Translations under genes and position numbers: made by a program
Shown: piece by piece, positions 1-9,872 of the stretch
How the letters are laid out: every line of letters begins with the position of its first letter
How positions within the stretch are numbered: position 1 is the first letter of the stretch
Notes under the pieces: generated by a model
Seen by the model: the letters and a program-made list of their open reading frames with translations, nothing else
Database searches by the model: none
What the model was told of the DNA's origin: nothing
DNA from: Burkholderia sp. TSV86
GTDB lineage: Bacteria; Pseudomonadota; Gammaproteobacteria; Burkholderiales; Burkholderiaceae
Direction: 5' to 3'
Assembly (NCBI RefSeq): GCF_001522865.1
Contig: NZ_LOWB01000070.1
Location: forward strand, 62,001-126,000
Length of the DNA stretch: 64,000 nt

Positions 1-629
1 CATGCGGCGTGCGCGGGCAGCCGGATCAGCATTGGCGCCATGAACACGAGCGCGGCGAGCGCCTGCACATAAGTCGACTGCCATGCCGGCAAATGGCCGA
101 TACGCCAGCGTTTGAGCAGCACGCCATAGAGCGCATAAGCGGCCGACGCGGCCAGCATCAGCAGGTCACCGACATGCACACCACGCGCCGCGATCGCCAT
201 GGGATGCCCTTCGGCGATCAGGTAGACAACGCCTGCGAGCGACAGCATGCCGCCGCCCACCATCCCCGCACCCGGCGGATCGCCAAGCAGCATCGAGCTG
301 AGCACCATCGTCATCAACGGCACGAGCGCGGTGATGATCGCCATGTTGGTCGCGCTCGCCGTTTTCGCGGCCTCGTAGGACAGGCTCTGGAACAGCGCCA
401 TCGCGAGAAAGCCGAGTGCCGCGAGCTTCGGCAGATATGCGACAAGCGCCGCGCGATTGCGCCACGCGGGGCGCAGCGTGAAGACGCTCATCAGCGCGAC
501 CGCGAGCAGCAGCCGATAGAACGTGATCGCAGACGGGTCGATCGTCGACGCGGACAGCTTCGATACGACGACGTTGCCGGCCCACAGTGCGATCGCGCAA
601 AAGGGAAACAGAAAAGGAGACTTGTTCAT
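1..629 (-). CDS. DMT-superfamily (EamA-type) transporter, 3' end outside the window
   Basis: About 209 N-terminal codons of an inner-membrane drug/metabolite transporter read leftwards from an ATG at 629 and run off the window edge. The start (MNKSPFLFPFCAIALWAGN) and the regular alternation of hydrophobic helices with short polar loops fit the ten-helix EamA family, in which the WAGN-type motif in helix 1 is typical. About six to seven helices are visible. The gene is divergent from an AraC regulator 89 bp away, the usual arrangement for a small-molecule exporter and its local regulator. The substrate cannot be told. A long frame antisense to it is a GC-rich shadow. Confidence 0.85.
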   Translation of the reverse strand, partial: MNKSPFLFPFCAIALWAGNVVVSKLSASTIDPSAITFYRLLLAVALMSVFTLRPAWRNRAALVAYLPKLAALGFLAMALFQSLSYEAAKTASATNMAIITALVPLMTMVLSSMLLGDPPGAGMVGGGMLSLAGVVYLIAEGHPMAIAARGVHVGDLLMLAASAAYALYGVLLKRWRIGHLPAWQSTYVQALAALVFMAPMLIRLPAHAA

Positions 630-718
630 CGCGTTTGACGGATTAAGATAGCGACACGGCTTGGCGTGCAGCGGAACGCCATCGTGCCAGCCCGCCCACC
701 TGCCTGTCTCGCGCCAAC

Positions 719-1519
719 ATGCCACGACTTGTCGCCAATCGGACAATCGAGTCCACGCCGCCCTTTGCACACCTGCGCTACGAATCGACACCGATGCCCG
801 TGTCGGCGATGGCGGCAATGTACGCGCACGGCACATCGATCGCGCCGCACCGCCATCGCCGCGCGCAATTGCTCTACGCGATCGAGGGTGTGATGCACGT
901 GCAGTCCGAAGGCGCGTCGTGGGTCGTGCCGCCCACGCGCGGCGTATGGCTCGAAGCCGGCCTCGACCATACGGTGCAGATGAGCGGCGACGTTCAGATG
1001 CGCACCGTGTTCGTCGAGCCAGGCGCGATCGAGCGCCTGCCCACGCGCAGTTGCGTGGTGGAAGTGCATCCGCTGCTGCGCGAACTGATCCTCGCCGCAG
1101 TGGATATGCCTCTCGACTACGCGCCAGGCTCGCGCCACGATCACCTGGCGCACCTGCTGCTCGCCGAGGTGACGGCCGCGCCGCTGCTGCCGCTGTATTT
1201 GCCGTGGCCGCACGACGCGCGTCTGCGGACGATCTGCGACACACTCGTCGCCGCACCGGACGACCCGCGCACGATTGCTGAGTGGGCCGATCTGCTCGGC
1301 CTGTCGGTACGCACGCTTCATCGCGCGTTCCAGCGCGAGACTGGCCTCAACTTCCGCCGCTGGCGCGAGCAGGCACGGCTGCTGCTCGCCCTCAAGCGCC
1401 TTGCGCGCGGCGAGAAGGTATTGACCGTCGCGATGGATCACGGCTACAGCAGCCAGAGCGCGTTCTCCGCGATGTTCAAGCGGCACTTCGGTGTGCCGCC
1501 ATCAGCGTTTTATGCGTAG
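719..1519 (+). CDS. AraC-family transcriptional regulator with N-terminal cupin
   Basis: A 266-residue regulator. Residues about 30-110 form a cupin-like sensor (the HRHRRAQLLYAIEG stretch is the usual metal- or ligand-pocket strand pair). The C-terminal ~100 residues carry two helix-turn-helix motifs: TIAEWADLLGLSVRTLHRAF, then the conserved GYSSQSAFSAMFKRHFGVPP signature. The order resembles NimR-type AraC proteins, which control a neighbouring exporter. Here the divergent DMT transporter is the obvious candidate target, an inference from position only. No strong Shine-Dalgarno precedes the ATG at 719. An internal start (MPVSAM, 26 codons in) is possible but would cut into the cupin. Confidence 0.88.
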   Translation: MPRLVANRTIESTPPFAHLRYESTPMPVSAMAAMYAHGTSIAPHRHRRAQLLYAIEGVMHVQSEGASWVVPPTRGVWLEAGLDHTVQMSGDVQMRTVFVEPGAIERLPTRSCVVEVHPLLRELILAAVDMPLDYAPGSRHDHLAHLLLAEVTAAPLLPLYLPWPHDARLRTICDTLVAAPDDPRTIAEWADLLGLSVRTLHRAFQRETGLNFRRWREQARLLLALKRLARGEKVLTVAMDHGYSSQSAFSAMFKRHFGVPPSAFYA

Positions 1520-1735
1520 CGGCGCTGTCGCAGCGGCGTTTCCGCGATGAAGAACGCGCGCGCCGACGCCATCGTCCGGAGGTGATTCCGCTCGCCCAGC
1601 CATGCACGGCACAGGTTCACGGCGCGGTGCCCGGCGTGATCGCCGGATCGGCTGCTGCAAGCGGTTCGCAGCACATCCCGAACAGGGGGTTACACCGAGG
1701 CCCCGGTGCCCCCCTCAACCAAGGTCGGCCGCCTC

Positions 1736-3790
1736 TTATTTCAAGATCGTGAAGTTCGTGGGTGTCACGGCGAAGAACACGTTGTCAGTGCAACTTACCC
1801 GGATGCGCGCCTTGTTCGACGCCACCGCCGGCAGCGTGACCCTGGCCTTGCCGTTATTGGACGTACTCGCCAGCAGCGGCTCGGACAGATAGTGATACCC
1901 CCCGTCCAGCGATAAATCCAGCTTGACGTTAGTGCAGGCGATCGGCGCGGCGTTGGTCTGCGCCACATTCCAGGCCACGGTTTGCTCGGAACCCGCCTCC
2001 CATTTCACCGCAGATCTCGGCGCGGTGACGGCGAACGGGCTGCCGGTATCGACCACGTTCACATACATGTTGCCGCTCGCAGTGTTCGGTCCCACGCCTA
2101 GTGAACGAGCCATCGCGACGTTGTCTCGCACCGCCACCCGGAAGCTGAGTTTGCGATTGGTCGCGGGATAGACTTCGCCATTGCCAAGCGGCTCGTCGCC
2201 CAGCACGGCGGCCAGGTGCGGGAACGTCTGCTCGGCTTGGGCATGCGGCTTGAACGAGCGGAAGATTGGACCTTGGCCGTCGTCCTTCAGCTTGCCGAAT
2301 TGCTCCGGACCGAAATCGAATTGCTCCCAGGTATAGGTCAAGCCGCTTGCCTTGCTGCCTTTAGCCGCCGCCACCTTCAGCGTGAAAGGCGTTTTGGCCG
2401 GAATGGTGTAGTGTTCGCGGGCATCCGGCGGAACCAGCGATTCAGGATCGAGCCACGGCGCGCTGTTCTTGTTGAGCGTGCGCGTCGCGCAACTTCCGCC
2501 CGCGCTGGAGATCCAATCCTGGATCATGCCGATGCTGCTGCTGTTGAAATAAGGATCGCTATGCGGTTGGTAGGAAAACTCAGGGTAGTCCCGACGAAAC
2601 ACGCCTGCGTAGCCCATGATGGTGGAACCCTCGCCGGGTTCGACCGCATCCTCTTCCGGTGTACTGCGCTTGGCATTGAACGAATGGTACGAGCCGAATG
2701 AATGCCCCAGCTCGTGCGCCACATAATCCACCGCGAACGCATCGCCCACCGGATTGGGCCGGCCAGTGCTGCCTGCCGCCTTGGTCGCATCCTGACAGGT
2801 GCTGGCGATCGACGCCATGCCACCGGAGCCATCGCCCGCCACGACATGGCCGACGTCGAAGTTCTTGTTGCCGATCACCTTGGCGAGATTCTTCACGTTC
2901 TTGTTGTTGATCACGTCACTACCGGGAGACAGCCCCGCGTATGGATCGGTTTTGGTATCCGTGTAAATGATCTTGTCTTCGTTGTCGATCAGGGTCAGGT
3001 GTACGCCCAGATCGTTCTCGTAAATTTCGTTGATGCGGTTGACCATCGTTGCCACCGCGGCCAGCCCATCGACGACAGTTTCGCCAAAGCTCTTGGTATA
3101 CGTGCTGGTCGCCGCCATGGCCAGACGGTAGTCATACATGACGGAGCCGCTTGCACGCGCGCCGGTTGCATTGCCAGCCGCCGCCTTGGCCGAATTCTTT
3201 CGCACCCCGCTGCCGTTGAGCAGGTTCTTGTCGAACCCATCCTCGTTGAACGGGGATGAACCACGCAGCGCGGCCCGTCTGAACGACCAATACACGTCGC
3301 CGCTGTCTGCCGCCTTACTGGCCCGTCCGGACAGTTGTCCCGCCGGCTGCACCAGCCACATGCCGTCCGAGTCTCCGTACACTGCCGCCTGCAGCCCCTG
3401 CGGTGTGATGTCGATCCTGGCGCGGCGTCCCTTGTCATCCACCCCCTTGTAGCTTTTCAGTGTCGGATAGCGTTTGGCCAATGCAGGCGGCAATACATTG
3501 GATTCGGACAGCGTGAAGTATGTCACGCCGCCTTCCGGCAGTGGCAACGCGAGCTTGTTGCTCTGCGCGCTTTTGATCGCCGCGGCGTTCGCCAACAGTT
3601 CCGACTTGAGGTTACCAAAATTGAGCGTAACCGCCCGATAGGACGCGGGCTCGGACGTTGTCGCGCCGCGAGCCGAGACTCCCGACGAAGCCGGAACGTC
3701 ATACCAAAATCCGGCCGTATCGGCCGCCTGCGCCAGCGATGCACACCCCCAGGCAGCCAGTACCGCGCACGTCATCAGCAACTTCTTCAT
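1736..3790 (-). CDS. Secreted metzincin zinc metalloprotease (reprolysin/M12B-like)
   Basis: A 684-residue exported protease. Residues 1-22 (MKKLLMTCAVLAAWGCASLAQA) form a signal peptide; a lipobox reading is less likely. The catalytic site is HELGHSFGSYH with zinc ligands H359, H363 and H369 and general base E360, the metzincin HExxHxxGxxH pattern. A Met-turn follows (IMGY, about 391-394). The ~330 residues before it look like a pro-region plus catalytic N-lobe. The C-terminal ~200 residues are beta-rich, Ig/PKD-like and suited to substrate or surface binding. It is the first of three unrelated secreted zinc peptidases in a row. Upstream DNA is AT-rich and no operon partner is visible. Physiological substrate unknown. 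Confidence 0.9.
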   Translation of the reverse strand: MKKLLMTCAVLAAWGCASLAQAADTAGFWYDVPASSGVSARGATTSEPASYRAVTLNFGNLKSELLANAAAIKSAQSNKLALPLPEGGVTYFTLSESNVLPPALAKRYPTLKSYKGVDDKGRRARIDITPQGLQAAVYGDSDGMWLVQPAGQLSGRASKAADSGDVYWSFRRAALRGSSPFNEDGFDKNLLNGSGVRKNSAKAAAGNATGARASGSVMYDYRLAMAATSTYTKSFGETVVDGLAAVATMVNRINEIYENDLGVHLTLIDNEDKIIYTDTKTDPYAGLSPGSDVINNKNVKNLAKVIGNKNFDVGHVVAGDGSGGMASIASTCQDATKAAGSTGRPNPVGDAFAVDYVAHELGHSFGSYHSFNAKRSTPEEDAVEPGEGSTIMGYAGVFRRDYPEFSYQPHSDPYFNSSSIGMIQDWISSAGGSCATRTLNKNSAPWLDPESLVPPDAREHYTIPAKTPFTLKVAAAKGSKASGLTYTWEQFDFGPEQFGKLKDDGQGPIFRSFKPHAQAEQTFPHLAAVLGDEPLGNGEVYPATNRKLSFRVAVRDNVAMARSLGVGPNTASGNMYVNVVDTGSPFAVTAPRSAVKWEAGSEQTVAWNVAQTNAAPIACTNVKLDLSLDGGYHYLSEPLLASTSNNGKARVTLPAVASNKARIRVSCTDNVFFAVTPTNFTILK

Positions 3791-5236
3791 ATTCAGTTAT
3801 CCTATTTAAATTGGACAAAGTTCGTTGGACAAGCACATTCCAACTTTCCATTCCCCCCGATTGATCAACCGAAGGGCACAGACGCGTAACCGCTCATGCT
3901 GACGCCGGAACGTGATCAGTACGGGCGGCACCGTGCCCGGTCGTATTCCTGCGACCGAGGTGAAAGACTTTCGGATCGTTTCCGATACCTGACCTGCCGG
4001 CGGAGATAAAACCGGCAGGCTCCGAGCCAAAGTGGATGGCGATACCTCACCCTTGCCGAATATCTACGGCAAAAAACAGTCTCCGATATCGCATTTAAAT
4101 AGACAAATAACTACGTGTAGACATTCATGATGGCCGACCTTTTCGTTTATTTAAAATCGGTAAACAAGCTGAATTCTTTCACGCACACTTGCTCGTGAAT
4201 TTCAAGAGCGACTGATTATTGCTTGGCAGTTATCACTCTAAGAAACGACATTCCGTTCGCAGCGTTCGATGGAGCGGCGCGATCGATGCACTCCCTATCC
4301 AGCACAGCCAGCGCACTAAGCCTTTCCCGCACCAAACGTCACCCGATCTTTGGATAGACATACTTCGCAAAATCTCGGAATGAAATATGAATACATTAGA
4401 TTTCAAAAAATTACAAATCCACCGACACATTGAAATCGATTCATTGACAATCACGCAAATAAAATTCCATGGGCTTCCAAGGAAGCGCTAATGTGGGCGC
4501 CGGCGTACCAATAAGAGTTGGCTTCCCATAGCGCTGCCAGGCCGGCTAAATCGCGGAAGATGGTGCGCACGCAGTCGGCCAGTACGGCATCGAACACGAC
4601 ATCCTGCCGCAGAAACGCCGAGTCACGGCCGCTGCGCAACACTTTTCCTGCGCCTGCCTTGAGGGCCAGAAGGAATCATCACCGATCAACTGTCGTTACC
4701 CGGCCACGAAGACAGCACCTCCGAAGCCGGCAAATATCCAGCACGTGTCGTCAAATCTGCGCCGGCCAGATCGACTGCAACAACCGAAAGCCTTTGACCG
4801 TCATAGAACGATTTTGGCTTTTACCCCCCTTTTCCGAGGCGTTTAAAAACCAAACGCCTACAGTTCCCAAGGATTACATTCGATTTATTGGCAATTATTT
4901 TCGATATAAGAAATTATGAATTTCGGATGCGAAATATACGATATATCTCAATGTGAAAATTTGATGATTCACGGCTTCCTTTTCAAAATTTTGCCGTATA
5001 TATTCGACGACAAGTTGATGCAGTGGAGCCTGCATGCTTCCCCGCAAAAACAAGGCTTTGTTTAGCGAAAAAATAAACAAGAGGGCCATCGATTTTGAAT
5101 ATATTCAATTAATTTATCGCAACACCTCTCAAGTACTTAGCGTTATCTCATTTCGTCGTTGATTAACGACGAAGGGCTCTTATTGCCGGTGAATTTATGT
5201 GGAGCCGATCCACCTTATTTCATTCGAGGTCTCAGT
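3791..5236. other. 1.45-kb largely noncoding, partly AT-rich spacer between two protease genes
   Basis: No convincing intact gene. It holds a hairpin at 3993-4019 (arms CCTGCCGG/CCGGCAGG) upstream of the metzincin gene. A GC-rich open stretch on the minus strand at about 4451-4675 is stopped at both ends and encodes about 75 residues in ordinary codon use; it may be the tail of a decayed gene, but I do not recognise it. From about 4810 to 5236 the DNA is strongly AT-rich, unlike the flanking genes. GAGG at 5226-5229 is the ribosome binding site of the next gene. Confidence 0.5.
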
Positions 5237-7453
5237 ATGCGGATAATCGTTCATACGATTCGCTATCTATATTTGACCGGGGCACTGGCGCTTGCCGCCT
5301 GCGGCGGTGACGATGGCGGCGTGGGCGGCTCGCCTACCCTGCTCGGCTCCGCACATAACCCGGCGGCGAACTCCGTCACCGCCCAACCCGTCGCGGAAAA
5401 TCCGGCGGCCAATCCCGTTACCGCCACCCCCATCGCTCAAACGCCGGCAAATAAAAGTACCAAGCCCGTCGAGTTGCCTGACACGGTCATGCCGCTCAAC
5501 TACCGGCTCTGGTTCCGCCCGAACGCCGACTTGAACCAGTTCGACGGACGCGCCGATGTCGAGATCAAGGTGCTCAAACCGGTTGACGCGATCGTGGTCG
5601 CAGCTCATCGGCTCCAGTTCATCAACGGCAAAACCACATTGCAGCCGGGAAACGTACAACTGATCGCGACACCTCAAAACAAGGGCGATTACTATCAACT
5701 TCGCCCGGCAAATGGCTCAATCGCGCCCGGCAACTATTCGCTGCACATGGAATGGCAAGGCATCATCAATTTCATGTCGCAGGGTGACCCTACAAAGGGC
5801 ACTGTCGGCAGTTGCGACAACGATCCATATCCTGGCTGCTCGGCCGCCGAAGGCGTGTTCCGCGTAGACCTGAAGGGCACCGACGGCAAGACGAGCGGCG
5901 CGATCCTGACACAGGGCGAAACCGACCTGGCTCGGCAGTGGTTCCCCGGCTGGGACGAGCCGGCGTTCCGCCCGACCTACGAGGTGACGGCCGAGGTGCC
6001 TCAGGCATGGCGAGTTGTGTCCAATGCGGCGGAGAAGCCCGCCGCAAACGTTGGCGGCGGCTACAAACTGGTGTCGTTCGAGAAGACTCCGCCAATGCCG
6101 TCGTACCTGCTGTTCTTCGGTGGCGGCCTGTTCGACGTGCTCGAGGACGATTTCACGAGCCCCCTGCCCGACGGCAAGGGGCTGCATCTGCGCATCTTCA
6201 CGCCGCCCGGCATGCGTGACTGGGCCAAGCCCGCGATGGAGCGCACCAAGCAGGCGCTCAACTTCTACTACCAATACACCGGCATTGCGCTGCCGCTCAC
6301 CAAGTTCGACACCGTCGCGGCCAACGACGCATTCAAAGCCCAGAAGAATCTGAACTTCGGCGGCATGGAGAACTGGGGGGCGATTCTCGAATTTGCCGAC
6401 GATATCTTGCCCAAGCCCGGCGAACCAATGTCCACCTTTGGAGACGAGGTGCTAACACACGAAATCGCGCATCAATGGTTCGGCGATCTCGTGACCGCCG
6501 ACTGGTGGGACAACGTTTGGCTTAACGAATCGTTCGCGACGTACTTCGAGACTCGCACCACAATCCAGTTCTTCCCGGACAAATTCAACTGGATCGATGA
6601 CGTCAGCGATCGCTACGGCGTGATTGAAGCGGACATCAGCTCGAACGCCTACCCGATCGCACCGAACTTCAACGCGTGGGGGTCGAACGACTTCGTGATC
6701 GGCGGCTCCACGTTCGTCTACAGAAAAGGCGGCCACGTGCTGAAGATGCTCGAGGGCTTCATCGGCGATGAAGCGATGCGCAAGGGGCTGCGGCAGTATC
6801 TGACCGACTATTCGTTCGGCAACGGCACGCCAAAGCGTCTGTGGGACGCGCTGTCGAAAGCGAGCGGCCAGCCTATCGGCGCGATCGGCGACAGCTACGT
6901 GCGTCAGACCGGCGTGCCCCTGCTGTCGCTCGACACGCAGTGCGATCTTACGAAAAACCAAAATATCGTAACGATCAAGCAAGCGCCGTTTCCGAACAAG
7001 AACGCGTACCCAGGCACGCAATGGACTGTACCCGTGACGCTCGCCTATGGCGACAGTCTCGTCAATCGCAAGACGCTCGTACTGAAGGACACGCAGGCAC
7101 AGATCCGTCTGAATGGCTGCTCGGCCGTGCTCGTCAACCCGACGGGCCACGACTACTACGTGACGAACTATGCCGACGCCGCATGGAGCGCGCTGCTCAC
7201 GCAGCTTAATCGATCGACGGATCCGGTCCTGCTGCAAAGTCTCAAGAGCGAAGCGGCGCTGCTAGTCAACTCGAACCTCGCGCCACAGACACGCTTGACG
7301 AGCATCGAGTCAATCAACTCACCGGCCGCGATGTCGCTGCGTCAGCTGCCGCCCAGGAGTGCGCTGCCGTCCCCGGCCGCGACGCCGCAGAGGGTGCACC
7401 CAATGCTGCGTTACCAGGGTGAATTCAAACTCCGGCGACAACACAGTGAGTGA
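5237..7453 (+). CDS. M1-family zinc aminopeptidase, predicted lipoprotein
   Basis: An aminopeptidase predicted to be lipid-anchored. The ATG at 5237 is chosen because GAGG lies 7 bp upstream and because it gives a signal peptide ending in a lipobox (LALAAC, Cys22); the frame is open further upstream but that part is not signal-like. After a low-complexity Ala/Pro/Asn linker (about 35-75) come the M1 beta domain and catalytic domain: GGMEN at 375-379 (exopeptidase motif, GxMEN type) and HEIAH-x18-E with zinc ligands H408, H412, E431 and general base E409. After about residue 640 the sequence stops looking like a folded M1 helical domain and ends in a Pro/Ser-rich tail. This may be natural shortening or an old frameshift. 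Confidence 0.9.
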   Translation: MRIIVHTIRYLYLTGALALAACGGDDGGVGGSPTLLGSAHNPAANSVTAQPVAENPAANPVTATPIAQTPANKSTKPVELPDTVMPLNYRLWFRPNADLNQFDGRADVEIKVLKPVDAIVVAAHRLQFINGKTTLQPGNVQLIATPQNKGDYYQLRPANGSIAPGNYSLHMEWQGIINFMSQGDPTKGTVGSCDNDPYPGCSAAEGVFRVDLKGTDGKTSGAILTQGETDLARQWFPGWDEPAFRPTYEVTAEVPQAWRVVSNAAEKPAANVGGGYKLVSFEKTPPMPSYLLFFGGGLFDVLEDDFTSPLPDGKGLHLRIFTPPGMRDWAKPAMERTKQALNFYYQYTGIALPLTKFDTVAANDAFKAQKNLNFGGMENWGAILEFADDILPKPGEPMSTFGDEVLTHEIAHQWFGDLVTADWWDNVWLNESFATYFETRTTIQFFPDKFNWIDDVSDRYGVIEADISSNAYPIAPNFNAWGSNDFVIGGSTFVYRKGGHVLKMLEGFIGDEAMRKGLRQYLTDYSFGNGTPKRLWDALSKASGQPIGAIGDSYVRQTGVPLLSLDTQCDLTKNQNIVTIKQAPFPNKNAYPGTQWTVPVTLAYGDSLVNRKTLVLKDTQAQIRLNGCSAVLVNPTGHDYYVTNYADAAWSALLTQLNRSTDPVLLQSLKSEAALLVNSNLAPQTRLTSIESINSPAAMSLRQLPPRSALPSPAATPQRVHPMLRYQGEFKLRRQHSE

Positions 7454-7459
7454 TCAAGG

Positions 7460-7488
7460 CCCACGGCACGGCTTTGCCGTGCCGTGGG
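7460..7488. terminator. Strong GC-rich hairpin after the M1 peptidase gene
   Basis: A perfect 12-bp stem CCACGGCACGGC (7461-7472) / GCCGTGCCGTGG (7476-7487) with a TTT loop, extended by one further C-G pair, begins 7 bp after the stop codon. No U-run follows, so it may be an intrinsic terminator of weak type or an mRNA 3'-end stabiliser. Confidence 0.55.
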
Positions 7489-7667
7489 GCATGCGGCATG
7501 CATTCACAACGTCTCGCCTCTGCTCAGGGAAAGAGGCGTGAAAACTCATCGGCCGGGTATGGTTCGCCGGTAGAGCAAAAGATCGATTTGATAGGCCTTT
7601 ATGAAAGGAGGGGTAAGCAACGAGAGATTATAAATTTCGGATTACTAATATACTTCTGAGAGATGAT

Positions 7668-9356
7668 ATGAAAAACTTATATTATTTTGTTTGTGCCCCC
7701 ATCCTCGTGACGGCCTGCGCCAGTGCATTCGCCCAAGTAACCGACAAGCAGGCCGCTGTCGACCGCGCACTTGCATTGATCCAAGCCAATCCGTCGGCTT
7801 TTCAGTTGGCTCCGAGCCGCGTCGAACGTTCCGCGAAGGCGCTCGATTTTAATGTGGCAAGTAACGCCGCAATAACGGCCGGTGTGGCTGTGGATCAATT
7901 TAAAGCCCGCGACGTGATCGTAGATCACGACGGCACGGAACATGTCCGGTTCGAGCGGTTTTATGGTGGATTGCCCGTGATTGGCGCAGACGTTGTCGTA
8001 CATTCGAAACAAGGTCAAATGTTGCAACCGAGTGCGACGCTGGCTGCCCCGATCAGCTTGCCGAACTTAACCGCAACTCAAGGAAAAATGGCTAGCGCAC
8101 CGGATATCGGCGCTGCCGGGGCAGAGAAAATTGCTGTTGCCCAGTTTGCATCGACCGTCAAACGCACTGACAGTCCGGTCAAAGTTATCTATGCACGCGA
8201 TACCTCTCCCGTTCTTGCGTATCAAGTCAATGTGTACGGTCCGTCCACGAAAGACCATTCGTCCGCGATGCGCTATTCAATTGATGCGCGCACGGGGCGC
8301 GTTTTGGATATCGAAAGCTTGATACAGCAAGATGCAGCAACGGGCATCGGACGTTCTTACTATTATGGCGACGTGCAGTTGACGACGGATCAAACGTCCG
8401 CCAATGGTTATCGCATGCTGGATCCGCAGCGCGGCAGTGGATCGGTGCATGACGGAAGCAACTTAGAGGATTATGACGTTGCATCCCAGGCAGATAGTCT
8501 GCCGATTTATACCAGCACCACCAATACATGGGGCAATAACACGACGAGTGATCGTCAAACGGTGGCTGCGGATATCGATTATGGCTTGGCGATGACGTGG
8601 GATTACTACAAGAACACTCATGGCCGCGCTGGAGTCGCGAATGATGGAAAGGGTGTGAGGAGTTACGCCCACGTGTTGTTCAAGGGTGACGGAGGCAATG
8701 CTTCATGGGCTCCATCTCCGGGAATTATGCTGTACGGTGACGGAGCGTCCTATCTCGGTAACAAGCCGGTGGTGACGATTGATGTGGCCGGACACGAAAT
8801 GACCCACGGCGTTACCAGCAAGACAGCAAATCTCGTTTACAACTTCAAGGACTCGGGTGGTCTCAACGAATCGACGTCCGATATTTTTGGAACGCTGGTC
8901 AAGTTCTATGCGAACAATCCGAAGGATCCGGGCAATTACGTCATCGGCGCATCGCTGTTGCCAGGTGGACTGCGCAAGATGTATAAGCAGGATTTGGACG
9001 GTAACTCGTCCAGTTGTTATCCGAAAAGCGGATTCACGCGAACCGACCCGCACTATTCGTCCGGTGTCGGCAATCGGTTCTTCTATCTGCTTGCTGAAGG
9101 AGCAACGGTCCCTGTCACCGATCCGAAGCTGACCCGAAACCAGCTCGTATGCAATGGTGATACGTCACTCGTTGGCATCGGGCGGGACAAGGCAGGCAAA
9201 ATCTGGTATCGGGCACTAACGGTCTATTTGACGTCTAGTTCGACATACCCTGATGCCAGGAAAGCATCGATCCGGGCAGCGGGTGATTTATATGGTTCGA
9301 CTTCCGCTGAAGCGACAGCCGTGGCACGGGCATGGTCCGCGGTGAACGTCAAGTAA
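7668..9356 (+). CDS. Secreted thermolysin-like metallopeptidase (M4 family)
   Basis: A 562-residue preproenzyme: signal peptide ending near FAQ (about 23), FTP and PepSY-type pro-domains (about 25-220), then the M4 catalytic domain. Zinc site HEMTH (H376, E377, H380) is followed by the third ligand in GGLNESTSD (E401). The catalytic His lies in the DPHYSSGVGNRFFYLL stretch. This is the extracellular elastase/thermolysin type that self-processes. Codon use and base composition are less GC-rich than in neighbouring metabolic genes, a hint of separate origin. Start chosen at ATG 7668 with a GAGAG-type site just upstream. It lies about 210 bp after the M1 gene with a hairpin between, so probably has its own promoter. 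Confidence 0.94.
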   Translation: MKNLYYFVCAPILVTACASAFAQVTDKQAAVDRALALIQANPSAFQLAPSRVERSAKALDFNVASNAAITAGVAVDQFKARDVIVDHDGTEHVRFERFYGGLPVIGADVVVHSKQGQMLQPSATLAAPISLPNLTATQGKMASAPDIGAAGAEKIAVAQFASTVKRTDSPVKVIYARDTSPVLAYQVNVYGPSTKDHSSAMRYSIDARTGRVLDIESLIQQDAATGIGRSYYYGDVQLTTDQTSANGYRMLDPQRGSGSVHDGSNLEDYDVASQADSLPIYTSTTNTWGNNTTSDRQTVAADIDYGLAMTWDYYKNTHGRAGVANDGKGVRSYAHVLFKGDGGNASWAPSPGIMLYGDGASYLGNKPVVTIDVAGHEMTHGVTSKTANLVYNFKDSGGLNESTSDIFGTLVKFYANNPKDPGNYVIGASLLPGGLRKMYKQDLDGNSSSCYPKSGFTRTDPHYSSGVGNRFFYLLAEGATVPVTDPKLTRNQLVCNGDTSLVGIGRDKAGKIWYRALTVYLTSSSTYPDARKASIRAAGDLYGSTSAEATAVARAWSAVNVK

Positions 9357-9414
9357 TCCAAACCGTTGTTATCATTTCGCTTGGATATTTGATTGCGCGA
9401 AAGCTCTGACGAAG

Positions 9415-9447
9415 AAAATGTCTCGTGCCAAAAGCACGGGACATTTT
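9415..9447. terminator. Intrinsic terminator after the M4 protease gene
   Basis: Arms AAAATGTCTCGTGC (9415-9428) and GCACGGGACATTTT (9434-9447) pair with a single G-U wobble around a 5-nt loop. The T-run on the plus strand and the A-run at the other end make it suitable for both directions; the next gene on the opposite strand ends at 9873. Confidence 0.8.
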
Positions 9448-9872
9448 CAAATCGGATCCATTGAGTATGGTTGGCTCGATCTCGCAGCCGTACAGGGTGC
9501 TGATGCGCGAGGTTCGATGTATCGCTGATGCCGGATATTGCTTCGCCACTGCTGCCGGGACTGCGGATCGTGCGAATACCGTTACCGAAGAAGATGAAAC
9601 CAAGGCGCTTCAGTGTGCAGCGGCAACGTGGATCGGCGCGAGAAAAACTTGTTCGAAATTTACTCGGAATCACACATGAGGTCGCGCGAAGCACGCGACC
9701 GCGATGAGCGTTGGGATGTGGGACAAGCCGCTTGCGGAAGTACGCCCGGCTAAACGCAGGTCGTTATCCAGAGCAAGCCTAATCGGATAAGCAGCGCATC
9801 GGCTCAGACGTTTGATATCCAATCATACGGCGCGCCTCCGTTTTGCACGCTCGGATCACAATCGAATAACCG
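9448..9872. other. Intergenic region between convergent genes, nothing recognised
   Basis: About 425 bp between the M4 terminator and the 3' end of the molybdoenzyme operon. No frame with convincing coding character, no RNA gene and no repeat was seen. Confidence 0.5.

Noticed and set aside
4451-4675. Minus-strand open stretch with gene-like codon use
   Set aside because: Too short and unrecognised, stopped at both ends; mentioned only as a possible gene fragment within the spacer.
5159-5236. N-terminal extension of the M1 aminopeptidase from 5159
   Set aside because: It would bury the lipoprotein signal; GAGG at 5226-5229 and the lipobox support the ATG at 5237.
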